DNA from: a virus
DNA length: 37,926 nt
IMG/VR virus record: IMGVR_UViG_3300035698_002505
Coordinates: 1 to 37,926 of that record
Strand: one strand, 5' to 3'
The position numbers and the translations under genes are program-made. The notes under the pieces were generated by a model. The model was not told the origin of the DNA and did not search any database. It was given only the letters and a program-made list of their open reading frames with translations. Positions 1 to 7,503 of this stretch are shown in pieces. Each line of letters opens with the position of its first letter. Positions within the stretch are counted from its first letter, which is position 1.

Positions 1-315
1 CTCACCCCTGGCATTACCAGCGGTCGCCCCTTCATTGGCTGCTTGGATGTCATAGGTTTGGTCAGTGCCCTGAACCGTACCTCCGCCTCCACCGCCAGCG
101 GAAGGCGTCTCCCAATCAGCCGTGCCGTCCGCCTGTAGGGTCAACAAGTCGCCGTCAGCCTTACCGGACGCGGCAACCAGCCCAACCGTACCCGCCCCGG
201 TTCCAGCGATTACGTCGCCGATAGCTACTGCGGAAATGTCGGCTTCCAATCCGCCACGCTCGTGCTTCAGCGTGCCTGATATGATCGATGATGCGGGAAA
301 TGCAAATATAGGCAT
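1..315 (-). CDS. Tail-fibre-like protein, N-terminal part (cut by window end)
   Basis: An open frame starts at ATG 315 and is still open at base 1, giving 105 codons. A clean AGGAGG lies just upstream of the start. The N-terminus reads MPIFAFPASSIISGTLKHER, and the rest is rich in Gly, Ala, Thr and Asp, with a GGGGG linker followed by TYDIQAANEGATAGNARGE. Such low-complexity, beta-prone N-termini followed by NARGE-like repeats are seen in phage tail-fibre and appendage proteins. That role is an inference: no adhesin domain is visible in this portion. It is the last gene of the leftward late block, after the lysis-type genes. Longer open frames in other registers here are shadows. Confidence 0.6.
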   Translation of the reverse strand, partial: MPIFAFPASSIISGTLKHERGGLEADISAVAIGDVIAGTGAGTVGLVAASGKADGDLLTLQADGTADWETPSAGGGGGGTVQGTDQTYDIQAANEGATAGNARGE

Positions 316-338
316 TCAATCCTCCTTTGGTCTCTACA

Positions 339-734
339 CTAAAATGGGGAGTGGTCACTGACTTCGGCTTCGACCTCGCCCATGAGTTCTTTCATCTCGT
401 CTTCGGGCGTTGCCTTAACTGAGTTCCAAACGGCATCGACGTACTCGGCTCCTCCGCCAAACAAATAGCTCGACAAGTTGCCGTGAAAGACCGAGCGTTG
501 TACGGCTCGACGCACGGCGATACGAGCGAAGATATTTGGCTTGGATAGCCGAGAGATAACTTGGCTGGAGTTTCGGTTTCGCTTCTCGAAGCAACCCATC
601 AGTAATCCGAGAAGCTCTTGGATCAGTATCGCGGTGATCGCTGGGTCAAGGAAGTTCTGTCGATCGGCTCCGCTCAATGCTTCGCCTAATCGAGCTTCGG
701 CTTTCTCTACGGCTGTCTTGTTACTGCTTGGCAT
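339..734 (-). CDS. Hypothetical protein, 131 aa
   Basis: The start at ATG 734 is chosen over an upstream in-frame start because AAGGAGCGAACC precedes it; the longer form would also overlap its neighbour more. The protein begins MPSSNKTAVEKAEARLGEAL, is largely helical, has a short hydrophobic stretch (ITAILIQELLGLLMGCFEK, about residues 32-50) and ends in an acidic tail (EDEMKELMGEVEAEV). I do not recognise the family. It lies between a secreted thioredoxin-fold protein and the tail-fibre-like gene. A small structural or lysis-associated role is possible but not supported by any motif. Confidence 0.6.
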   Translation of the reverse strand: MPSSNKTAVEKAEARLGEALSGADRQNFLDPAITAILIQELLGLLMGCFEKRNRNSSQVISRLSKPNIFARIAVRRAVQRSVFHGNLSSYLFGGGAEYVDAVWNSVKATPEDEMKELMGEVEAEVSDHSPF

Positions 735-745
735 CGGTTCGCTCC

Positions 746-1564
746 TTACCTGCGGAAGAGTCCGCGTCGTTGGCGTTGGGGGCAAGTCGGGCAAACGTAT
801 GTCCGTACCACTTGCTTGTCCTTAGTCGTTCTAACCTTCTGCGTCACTTTGACGGGTACGCTTCGAGAGACGTTGACGTATTGAACCTGTAGCCGTCCTT
901 CATGGTCGTCGCTATGGATCGCGTGTAGCTCGTTTACGGTCAGCGTATCAAGCCAACTACTCTTGTACCTTCCCCGGTGTTTCGGAGCCGTCTTGAGATG
1001 GTGGAGTACCGTAGTGCGGTTGGCGTAGTAGACTCCGTTGACGCTCCACCATCCCCCGCGTACGGGATAGCTACGAGAAGTCTTGACGGTTACGGGTACT
1101 CGTATCGGCTTCGGTCTTTCGTTCACGCCGTTGTAGAGCCAACCCAGAGACCAAACGTCAACCGGCTCTCCGCAACCCGCTACGAATTGTCGAACTCGTA
1201 CGCCGTCTTTGTAGTAAACGAACGCGGGCAACCCTTCGTCGGCTCCCACGAGATTCTCTAGTGAGTGTCCGTAGGTAAGATCGACGATCTGGATATGGTT
1301 ACTCGGCTCGGAGCCGATCGTCCAGCCCTGCTCGATAAGAGCCGGGAAGACCGTCGAGCGTAGCTCCTTCGCCCGCGTAACGCACGGCGGGCACGTAGAC
1401 GACGTAAAGTATAGAACTCTCCCCCCGCGTACGCTCGGGGGCGTATAGACGCCTACGCGGACGGCTACGAACGGGCTATGATTAGGCGGCTCGCCGAACG
1501 GGTTATGGTTCGCCCGTAGGGTAGTCGCTTGTACGAGCAGTAGTAACGCTATTAGGTATCGCAT
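746..1564 (-). CDS. Secreted thioredoxin-fold protein (CPPC) with planctomycete-phage-type C-terminal domain
   Basis: The 272-aa protein starts with a signal peptide (MRYLIALLLLVQATTLRA). A thioredoxin-like domain follows, with strand VLYFTSSTCPPC, so the redox motif is C58-P-P-C61, and a plausible cis-Pro turn (GLPAFVYYKDG). The C-terminal half contains a GGWWSVNGVYYANRTTVLHH segment and a His/Asp-rich LHAIHSDDHEGR stretch, then a basic tail with another CPTC. Thiol-disulfide exchange outside the cytoplasm is the expected activity. The start overlaps the matrixin stop as TAATG, so the two are translationally coupled. Redox control or folding of the Cys-rich matrixin is a tempting inference. 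Alternatively it is a virion or lysis component of unknown role. Confidence 0.75.
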   Translation of the reverse strand: MRYLIALLLLVQATTLRANHNPFGEPPNHSPFVAVRVGVYTPPSVRGGRVLYFTSSTCPPCVTRAKELRSTVFPALIEQGWTIGSEPSNHIQIVDLTYGHSLENLVGADEGLPAFVYYKDGVRVRQFVAGCGEPVDVWSLGWLYNGVNERPKPIRVPVTVKTSRSYPVRGGWWSVNGVYYANRTTVLHHLKTAPKHRGRYKSSWLDTLTVNELHAIHSDDHEGRLQVQYVNVSRSVPVKVTQKVRTTKDKQVVRTYVCPTCPQRQRRGLFRR

Positions 1565-2421
1565 TAGAATGGTCCGTGGTTCGAGTTACCTTCGCTCCCC
1601 CCGCCGACGATCGGCGATAGGTACAGATCATGCCGCTTGCCGTCGATCGAAATGTAGCCATCCCGTTCTTGAGGATCGGTAGGCGGCTGCGGTTCCGGTT
1701 CGGGCGTCGTGTTCTTTCCGTATCGAGTAACGACTTGGTTGATGTCCCACGCTTGCGGCTTCGTATACTTACCAATCGCCGTAGCGTTCATGATCGAGTT
1801 AGATGGGCCGTGGCTCAAACCGAGAGCGTGTCCAAGCTCGTGAGTAGCTACTTCGAGGAGCTTCTTATAACTCCAAGTCCAGCCTACTCCGTACCGTTGT
1901 TGAAGAGTCTCTCCGCAATTCTGGTTAGGAAGATACGACCAAGCGAGTACGCTTCCATCTGTCTTCCCTACTTCGGCTCTGATCCTTGAGCCGTTGTAAT
2001 TCTCGTTATGGTTGAGGTTCGCTCCACAAACGGTTGACCAATTGCGTAGAGCTTCGATCCATACCGCGTGAGCTTGGTCGTTCGTTAGTCCTTTGAGACC
2101 GTGAAGACGATGGGCACAAGTGATATCGAGTTGGCAACTCTCCGGCCATTCGCTTACTGACTCTCGCCTCTCTTCGTAGTCCGGTCTTCCGCAACGGGGC
2201 AACGCCATGTGAGCGGAAGTAATCGCCCCGAGTTCTCCATCACTTTGGAGTCCGTTGTTTCGTTGGTAGAGAGCTACCGTCTCTTCGGTACGTCGGTCGG
2301 TCGATTTCAGTTGCCGTACTTCGCTATTGCTAAGCTCTTGGAGATAGCCGAGCCGCTTGAGGTATTGGAGTTGGGTATCGAGAGCTTGTATACAATCGGC
2401 GTTGATAAATGTTTCTCTCAT
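1564..2421 (-). CDS. Matrixin-type zinc metalloprotease with cysteine-switch propeptide
   Basis: The architecture is that of a matrix metalloprotease zymogen. Residues about 14-72 form a PG_binding_1-like helical propeptide (LKRLGYL ... LYQRNNGLQSDGELG). Next comes the cysteine switch PRCGRPD (75-81, C77), then a catalytic domain with HELGHALGLSH (H194, H198, H204 zinc ligands, E195 base) and a Met-turn at SIMN (M211). The C-terminus has a Pro/Glu linker and a short tail. No signal peptide is visible, so export would depend on a holin or on virion incorporation. The start overlaps the upstream stop as ATGA, and the stop overlaps the thioredoxin start. It sits in what looks like the lysis cassette, where no recognisable peptidoglycan hydrolase is present, so it may attack a protein-rich cell wall or S-layer. 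The family call is strong; the role is inferred. Confidence 0.88.
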   Translation of the reverse strand: MRETFINADCIQALDTQLQYLKRLGYLQELSNSEVRQLKSTDRRTEETVALYQRNNGLQSDGELGAITSAHMALPRCGRPDYEERRESVSEWPESCQLDITCAHRLHGLKGLTNDQAHAVWIEALRNWSTVCGANLNHNENYNGSRIRAEVGKTDGSVLAWSYLPNQNCGETLQQRYGVGWTWSYKKLLEVATHELGHALGLSHGPSNSIMNATAIGKYTKPQAWDINQVVTRYGKNTTPEPEPQPPTDPQERDGYISIDGKRHDLYLSPIVGGGSEGNSNHGPF

Positions 2422-3137
2422 CGTATCGCCTCCAGTAGACCTTCAGCGATCTCAATGTAAGCCGCAGCGTAATCGTCACCGTCGAGTTCTCCGCTTCCTA
2501 CTAACTTGTCCATCGCACTCGCAAGGTTAGTACCCCACGTAGTCCAATGCGTTACGTTAGCTCCGAGAGCCTTTTGATTTCGTTCCTTTACCTTGTCCCA
2601 AACGTCTCCGAGAGTCTGGAACTTTCCGGCTTTGATTTCTGTAACAGTAGCGAGATAGCCCGCAGCCATTTGAGAGGCTTCTACGTTTCGCTTCGGCGAC
2701 TCGACTGCCTTAGTCCATCGCTCTACTTGGTCGGTTAGTCCGAAGCGATCGCTGTCGTCATCGATTGGCGGAGTCGTAGGTATGTCGGGTATACCTCCCG
2801 GCTCGCCTACGGTTACGGTATGCTGTTGTTGAGCGAGCGTTACTGTGCCGTCTTCGTCGCACGATCCTACGGTCAGTACGAAGTTGTATCGAGCGGCTTT
2901 CAGTCCGCTAGAGAAAACCAACTCCTGCTCCGACTCGTACTGACGAATGTTATCGGACGAGAGATTGGGCGGGAGTAGCCAAATGAATCCGCTCCCTTCG
3001 CTATCCGCGTACGAGAGTATGACTAGAGTACCAGGATCAACTTCCGTCGGTCCTTGGATAGATGCTGAGGGACCATCCGCAAATAGCGGAGTAGTAACCA
3101 GAGCCAGCGTACCAATTATCGCTCCTAAACTTCGCAT
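2418..3137 (-). CDS. Secreted Ig/PKD-like protein of unknown function
   Basis: A signal peptide (MRSLGAIIGTLALVTTPLFA) is followed by a short beta-sandwich-like region beginning PSASIQGPTEVDPGTLVIL, similar in style to PKD/Ig-like domains. A Pro/Thr linker (IPDIPTTPPIDDD) follows, then an alpha-helical C-terminal half (DQVERWTKAVESPKRN onward). AGGAGCGA precedes the ATG. The gene is translationally coupled (ATGA) to the downstream matrixin and follows two small membrane proteins, so it belongs to the same expression unit. It could be a chaperone, anchor or partner of the protease. No catalytic motif is seen. Confidence 0.7.
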   Translation of the reverse strand: MRSLGAIIGTLALVTTPLFADGPSASIQGPTEVDPGTLVILSYADSEGSGFIWLLPPNLSSDNIRQYESEQELVFSSGLKAARYNFVLTVGSCDEDGTVTLAQQQHTVTVGEPGGIPDIPTTPPIDDDSDRFGLTDQVERWTKAVESPKRNVEASQMAAGYLATVTEIKAGKFQTLGDVWDKVKERNQKALGANVTHWTTWGTNLASAMDKLVGSGELDGDDYAAAYIEIAEGLLEAIR

Positions 3138-3148
3138 GAGTCGCTCCT

Positions 3149-3358
3149 CTAAGAGTCCTTGTTATTGGCAATCCACTTACGTCCTACGTTGGCTAGTACG
3201 GACCAGCCCGCTACGACGATCGGCGTCCACTGACCGAAGTTCTCGCCCGTTACGAACTCCGTGCCGTAGGTTAGAGCCGCTCCCAATACGGCTACGAGTA
3301 ATCCATTGCCGAGCTTCTTGAAGTCGGTAGGGTCTAGTACAAATCGTTTGCTCCCCAT
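3149..3358 (-). CDS. Small membrane protein, holin candidate
   Basis: This 69-aa protein has one clear hydrophobic segment (NGLLVAVLGAALTYGTEFV, about 18-36) and a second weaker one (WTPIVVAGWSVLANVG, about 44-59), with a basic C-terminus (RKWIANNKDS). Size, two short membrane helices and position beside another membrane protein and the protease resemble small phage holins. GGGAG lies upstream of the ATG. Holin assignment is by form and context only. Confidence 0.6.
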   Translation of the reverse strand: MGSKRFVLDPTDFKKLGNGLLVAVLGAALTYGTEFVTGENFGQWTPIVVAGWSVLANVGRKWIANNKDS

Positions 3359-3367
3359 GAGTACTCC

Positions 3368-3697
3368 CTAGTCGTTACTGGTCTGGTTTTTCGGTGCTAC
3401 TATCTGAAGAACTCGATCCAATTTGAGACCGTGCTCGTTGATCTTAGCGAGTATCTCTCGGTGACCGCTTTCTAGATTATCGATGCGAGGTCTTCCTTCA
3501 ATAACATACAACCCATTAGTGCGAGAGATTTCAGTGAATCCCTCTTTCACGACTCGCTTTGCTCGAATGTCAATGTCATCTAACGTAGGGCCGCGCATCG
3601 CAAGAGCCGTACCAAAGTTCGTAACGGCGACCGATAGGAGTAGTCCGCTGATCCACTTCCATACGTCGGCGTTGCCCCCTGAATTCCTAGGCACCAT
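3368..3697 (-). CDS. Membrane-anchored coiled-coil protein, lysis accessory candidate
   Basis: The 109-aa protein has a single N-terminal membrane segment (WKWISGLLLSVAVTNFGTAL, about 14-33) followed by a soluble helical region with heptad-like spacing (NLESGHREILAKINEHGLKL). This layout resembles haemolysin-XhlA-like proteins and inner-membrane spanins. The ribosome-binding site is weak. It sits between the head-tail connector genes and the holin candidate. No sequence motif fixes the function. Confidence 0.55.
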   Translation of the reverse strand: MVPRNSGGNADVWKWISGLLLSVAVTNFGTALAMRGPTLDDIDIRAKRVVKEGFTEISRTNGLYVIEGRPRIDNLESGHREILAKINEHGLKLDRVLQIVAPKNQTSND

Positions 3698-3710
3698 GTA
3701 CTCTAGCTTT

Positions 3711-4076
3711 CTACGTATCGGAGGGAACTGTATCGTTGGATCGAATCAAGCCAACGGTTCTGCGGTAGTTTCTTCCTTTGATATCGGGAGTCTTGTTGAA
3801 CGTAACAACTCGCATGAGATTCGTTTGGGGAGTAGGGAGCGTTGCGATGGTTCCTTGCCACATTGAACTTCCGATAACGATATCTTGGTTGACGACTACG
3901 GTAGCGTCAATTCCTATCGTGTTACCGTCTGGGTCTAACGCTTCTCCCTTTCGATTCTCCCAACGTACTTTCAGATCGACTTCGGCGGCTACCGTCTCTT
4001 CTCCGTACCGATCCTTTCCCGTCGCTTCCCAATAGACGGCATCGTCATTTCGTTCGGTAGTTTCGATACTCGGCAT
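3711..4076 (-). CDS. Head-closure / head-tail connector protein
   Basis: The 121-aa protein is beta-rich, with regularly spaced hydrophobic strands (DLKVRWENRKGE, DATVVVNQDIVIGSSMW, LMRVVTFNKTPDIKG). Size, fold style and place immediately after the head-tail adaptor gene match phage head-closure (stopper) proteins. The start overlaps the upstream stop as TGATG. Function is inferred from position and fold style. Confidence 0.6.
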   Translation of the reverse strand: MPSIETTERNDDAVYWEATGKDRYGEETVAAEVDLKVRWENRKGEALDPDGNTIGIDATVVVNQDIVIGSSMWQGTIATLPTPQTNLMRVVTFNKTPDIKGRNYRRTVGLIRSNDTVPSDT

Positions 4077-4489
4077 CAGTCTCTATCCGTGTAACCGGTT
4101 TGTCCGCTCGGAGCTTTACCAAGCCAAGCCACTTCGACTTTACCGGCAGAGAAGTTAGCGAGGCATCCGGTTGTATCTAAACTCTTGGCGGTCTGTCCGT
4201 ACTGAGTCGAGTCGAGTCCCATCCCCGTCGTACCTTGATAAGTGGCGGCAGCGTCGGCGGTCTTCTTCGACTTGAATAGTTGATCGTGGTGAGCGTAGTA
4301 ATGAGCCGCAAGCCATCTCTCTACAATCTCTAAGATAGTAGCCGTAGCCGTCACGTTCTTATCCGCCGCACACAAGACGACTTCGTCAACCATTGCCGTA
4401 GCGGTTTCGATGAACGGGGCTACGTCGGTTGAACCGTCGTAGTTGTCTCCGAGAATCGCTTGGACTTTCGCAGCAAGTGTCCTCGCCAT
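4076..4489 (-). CDS. Head-tail adaptor (gp6-like connector)
   Basis: This 137-aa helical protein begins with a DYDG-type segment (VQAILGDNYDGSTDVAPFIETATAMVDEVV), then a helix with AAHYYAHHDQ, a common feature of gp6/gp15-like head-tail adaptors (helical bundle with an AAHL/AHY turn). The C-terminal part contains a flexible Gly/Ser/Thr-rich loop. AGGAGGAG lies upstream of the ATG. It follows the capsid and small acidic protein genes and precedes the head-closure candidate, the usual order. Confidence 0.7.
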   Translation of the reverse strand: MARTLAAKVQAILGDNYDGSTDVAPFIETATAMVDEVVLCAADKNVTATATILEIVERWLAAHYYAHHDQLFKSKKTADAAATYQGTTGMGLDSTQYGQTAKSLDTTGCLANFSAGKVEVAWLGKAPSGQTGYTDRD

Positions 4490-4514
4490 AGCTCCGTCTC
4501 CTCCTGAGTGTTAG

Positions 4515-4967
4515 TTACGCGGTAGCGAGCGACGAGCGAAGTACGTTGATGATCTCGGCTTTCTTCTTCGCATCGCCCAAGTCGATATCCGTCTCCTTCG
4601 CGTACGCCCGCAACTGAGCGATCGTACACTCATCGAAGTCGTCGGCTGGCTCGTCTACCATCGGGGCTTCGGGAGCATCTACGGGCGGAGCTTCCGGCTC
4701 GACGGCTTCCCCCTCTTCTTCGATTCGATCGACTACGGGGGCTGCTGCGGAAGCCGGGGCAGCGAAGTTCGGATTGACGTGCGTGACGGGAGTAGTTTCG
4801 AGGACTCGCTCAAACTTCAACGAGCCGGTTTGGCTATTGAGTCGCAAGTCGAGTTCGGACACGCTATCAAAGACGGCTCCAACGGGTAGGATAACATCCT
4901 TACGGTTCGCCCCTTCGCCTACGCTCCACTCAACGTGTCCCGGTCGTACTAACTTAAATCTCGGCAT
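4515..4967 (-). CDS. Capsid-region protein with acidic linker and SAP/HeH-like C-terminus
   Basis: The 150-aa protein has a beta-rich N-terminal part (MPRFKLVRPGHVEWSVGEG). A long Pro/Glu/Ala linker follows (EEEGEAVEPEAPPVDAPEAP), then a compact helix-extended-helix end (TIAQLRAYAKETDIDLGDA followed by KKKAEIINVLRS), typical of HeH/SAP-like DNA-binding or Rho-N-like ends in phage head proteins. AGGAGCGAACC precedes the ATG. Located directly after the major capsid gene and its terminator hairpin. Exact role unknown. Confidence 0.65.
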   Translation of the reverse strand: MPRFKLVRPGHVEWSVGEGANRKDVILPVGAVFDSVSELDLRLNSQTGSLKFERVLETTPVTHVNPNFAAPASAAAPVVDRIEEEGEAVEPEAPPVDAPEAPMVDEPADDFDECTIAQLRAYAKETDIDLGDAKKKAEIINVLRSSLATA

Positions 4968-5014
4968 TGGTTCGCTCCTCTGTAAGAAACTAAGAAAGAA
5001 ACCGATGGCGGCCA

Positions 5015-5050
5015 GCCCCCTCCCCGGTTGTGCCGACCAGAGGAGGGAGC
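5015..5050 (-). terminator. Strong hairpin after the major capsid gene
   Basis: On the minus strand an 11-bp stem (GCTCCCTCCTC pairing with GGGGAGGGGGC, two G-U pairs) encloses a loop that can itself form a 3-bp GGT/ACC stem. A pyrimidine-rich tract (GGTTTCTTTCTTAGTTTCTT) follows about 10 nt later. It lies 20 nt after the major capsid stop. The most likely role is partial termination or 3' end protection of an abundant capsid mRNA. The T tract is not immediately adjacent, so read-through is expected. Confidence 0.6.
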
Positions 5051-5070
5051 GGTACAGCGGCCAGCGGTTG

Positions 5071-6222
5071 TTACGCGATAGTACCGTGAGCGATCCCGCA
5101 TTTACCGTTGAAGTCCGAACGGAGTTGCGGTACTTGAATCGCCATGACCTTGAAGTTCAGTTGCATCCCGCCTTTGGATTCCCATTGGACGGTCGTGATG
5201 TCCATTCCGTTGATAGCTCTCGCTACGTCGGAAGTCATCTGAACCAAGAGGACGGTGAAGGTACTCGTCAAGAAGTCGAGCCGACGGATATCTCGGATAC
5301 CGTCGATCTGCTTGAGGCGACTTCGGAGAGTTCCGGCAGACGGTTCCGACGTACTGAACAAGTTGTCCAAGTACTGGTCGTAGTCGGTCGAAGTATACGC
5401 CATGTACGGACCATACATGTTGTCCGCGTAGAGCAGGTCTCGTAGAGCCAGCCAATCCGTAAGGATCGTCGGACCATTCGAGCCAGTCGGCGAGTTCATG
5501 TTCGTCTTGGTATTGCGGTCAGGGTGAGTCGCATAACCATAGACGGTAGGAGCGTTGTTGTAGTCAGCAGCAACGCCGTAAGTAGCTCCGGCGATTGTAC
5601 CAATCAAGGTCTTCTCAATCGTCTCGGCAACACGACGGCCAGCGGCTTCGGCACTCACGGTATCGAGCGGAGTTCCCGTATTCCGGGAGACGGCCAAGCG
5701 ACGTTGCGAGTAGTGGAAGTCACTATGGGTAATCGGCAACGGCAAGCCTTCGAGTTGGAATCGAGGATTGTCGGTGCGAGCTTCAGCAAGCCCGTCCATG
5801 TCCACGAACGCTTCCCCCGGATCACTCATCGTCTCGTGTTCCAGGATCATCTTACCCATGGCGTTGAATCCGCCAAAGGAATTCGCCGCAGCGAGATCGG
5901 ACCAAGCACGCAGCCGAGAGCGAGCCGCCGAGAGAACGACGCGGTCAACTTCCAACCACTCGTCCTTACGAAGAGTCGTAGCGTTCAAGACGGGCGAGTT
6001 GATCCCGTTGTGGGCCAAGTCGCGTACAAGTCGCTTCTCGAAGATGGGTTGGTACGTTCCGGTCTTTGGATCGTATTCCTTACGACCGGTGTTGACGGTA
6101 GCACACTGACGTCCGTTTTCATCGTAGTAAGGTCGAAGCAATCCGGGATCGAATTCGCAGCCAGCCAATTGCTCGGCCACTCCGCCATTCGCTTGCCCGT
6201 TAAGAATAAAGTCATGAAACAT
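5071..6222 (-). CDS. Major capsid protein
   Basis: The 383-aa protein has the size and composition of an HK97-fold major capsid protein. It has a long helix-rich N-terminal region with conserved-looking FEKRLVRDLAHNGINSPVL, a central SDFHYSQRRLAVSRNTGTPL segment and helix AGRRVAETIEKTLIGTIAG. A P-domain-like part (DWLALRDLLYADNMYGPYM) precedes a C-terminal beta segment with repeated Gln/Met/Asn. It resembles the encapsulin-like or DUF6260-type capsid proteins of Mu-F/DUF2213 phages. The position after protease/scaffold and decoration genes fits. CGGAGA lies before the ATG. Confidence 0.82.
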   Translation of the reverse strand: MFHDFILNGQANGGVAEQLAGCEFDPGLLRPYYDENGRQCATVNTGRKEYDPKTGTYQPIFEKRLVRDLAHNGINSPVLNATTLRKDEWLEVDRVVLSAARSRLRAWSDLAAANSFGGFNAMGKMILEHETMSDPGEAFVDMDGLAEARTDNPRFQLEGLPLPITHSDFHYSQRRLAVSRNTGTPLDTVSAEAAGRRVAETIEKTLIGTIAGATYGVAADYNNAPTVYGYATHPDRNTKTNMNSPTGSNGPTILTDWLALRDLLYADNMYGPYMAYTSTDYDQYLDNLFSTSEPSAGTLRSRLKQIDGIRDIRRLDFLTSTFTVLLVQMTSDVARAINGMDITTVQWESKGGMQLNFKVMAIQVPQLRSDFNGKCGIAHGTIA

Positions 6223-6277
6223 CTTATTGTCTCCGAGTTCGAGTAGTTAGTTTTCCAAAAGAGTCGAGGGGCAAGGC

Positions 6278-6760
6278 TTAGTAGCCAGTGTAGATACAAT
6301 GGACGAGAGTATCGGCAGTCAGAGCCGCAACGGTTTCGCCGACGATGAACGGTTCGCTCTCGGGAGTTCCCGTAGTCGCGATCAGCTTGCCGGTTCCGTC
6401 GTCAACGATCAGCTTGTCGCCGATAGCAAACGAGTCGCCCGTACCCGCGATGTTCGCGACGAGCATGTTCAACTCTTCGCCGTTCGCCGGAGTGTAGAGG
6501 AAGCAACGATCTCCGCTAACGTAGGCGGCGGTTGCGAGCTTGCCTTGCGTATGGTCTGGGAGTAAGACCGCGATCAACGTACGCTCGCCATCGGCGGCAA
6601 GGTTGAAGGCTTCCCAATCGTATCGCCCGTCCGGTCCAATCCCTTCCGAGATATCGATTTGGCAAACGGTTCCAGGCTTCAGGGCCGCGTTGACGTACCC
6701 TTCCCAGAACTTTCCTTTGGTTTGTGATTCAAGAATGATCACATCGTTAGAAGCGGCCAT
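6278..6760 (-). CDS. Head decoration / capsid stabilising protein
   Basis: The 160-aa protein is beta-rich and Gly/Thr/Ala-rich, with the pattern of lambda-D-like and cement proteins: GYVNAALKPGTVCQIDISEG near the N-terminus, YDWEAFNLAADGERTLIAVL, and a late IGDKLIVDDGTGKLIATTG turn. It lies between protease/scaffold and major capsid, where decoration proteins are commonly encoded. No exclusive motif exists for this family, so the call rests on fold style and position. Confidence 0.65.
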   Translation of the reverse strand: MAASNDVIILESQTKGKFWEGYVNAALKPGTVCQIDISEGIGPDGRYDWEAFNLAADGERTLIAVLLPDHTQGKLATAAYVSGDRCFLYTPANGEELNMLVANIAGTGDSFAIGDKLIVDDGTGKLIATTGTPESEPFIVGETVAALTADTLVHCIYTGY

Positions 6761-6819
6761 GGATCAGTACTCCGTAAAGTTTCGAGGGAATAGTAAAGCA
6801 AGCGAAAGTCAGCAGGGAG

Positions 6820-7503
6820 TTACGCCTGCTTCTGATCTTCTCCGTATCGCAAAGTCGGGAGCGGCAGAAAGTCATTCTTGAACTCTTCGCTACTCGCGTT
6901 GTCGGTTTGCTGATTGCCCGTAGGAGCAGCCGCACCCGCGTAGTTCGGTCGGGTGTACTGATAACCTTCGGTGTTCGCAGCGGGAGCCGGAGCGAGAGCG
7001 GACAAGGCTTCCAACTCGGTCAAGTCTTTCGTTTCGAGAGTCTTGATCAAAGTCGTTTTCGCTTCGCCTTCGAGGTTCGCTACGAGCCGCGTGATGATCT
7101 CGTCCTTCTGAGCGGACTCCAAGCGGATACCGTTCTGGACTGCGGCACGGATACCGGGGGGAGCCGTCGCCAACCATTCTTCGTCGGTTTCGGGCTTCTT
7201 CGGTTCGGAGTTCTCGGTTGGCTTGGTAGCCGGTTCGACTTTCTTCGCGGCGGTATCCCACTTATTGGTTTCGGTATTGAAGGTTTGGGTGTTGCCTTCC
7301 GAGTCGGTGAAGGTCTTGGTAGCGTTCGTAGCCATAGCCACGAGACCATCAGCGGCACGGACTTTCTTCGACTGGTTCTGGACGACGGTCAGCTTGTCGT
7401 CGGTGAGAGCGTTGAGAGTTTTGCGGTCACTTTCTTCCCAACATTCGCAGTTGGTAATAAGATCGTCCACGACGGCTTTCTTTTGGGCTTCGTTGAGCTT
7501 CAT
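6820..7503 (-). CDS. Possible nested scaffold protein (internal start)
   Basis: An in-frame ATG at residue 222 of the protease/scaffold gene is preceded by GAGGAAGATGAT, a usable ribosome-binding site. It begins where the charged helical scaffold region starts (MKLNEAQKKAVVDDLITN). Separate production of the scaffold from an internal start is established for lambda Nu3 and Mu Z. Here it is inferred from this site alone. Confidence 0.45.
   Translation of the reverse strand: MKLNEAQKKAVVDDLITNCECWEESDRKTLNALTDDKLTVVQNQSKKVRAADGLVAMATNATKTFTDSEGNTQTFNTETNKWDTAAKKVEPATKPTENSEPKKPETDEEWLATAPPGIRAAVQNGIRLESAQKDEIITRLVANLEGEAKTTLIKTLETKDLTELEALSALAPAPAANTEGYQYTRPNYAGAAAPTGNQQTDNASSEEFKNDFLPLPTLRYGEDQKQA

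Noticed and set aside
4774-6246. Long plus-strand frames opposite the major capsid region
   Set aside because: Arg/Ser/Val-rich composition, no ribosome-binding sites and full overlap with well-supported minus-strand head genes mark them as shadows.
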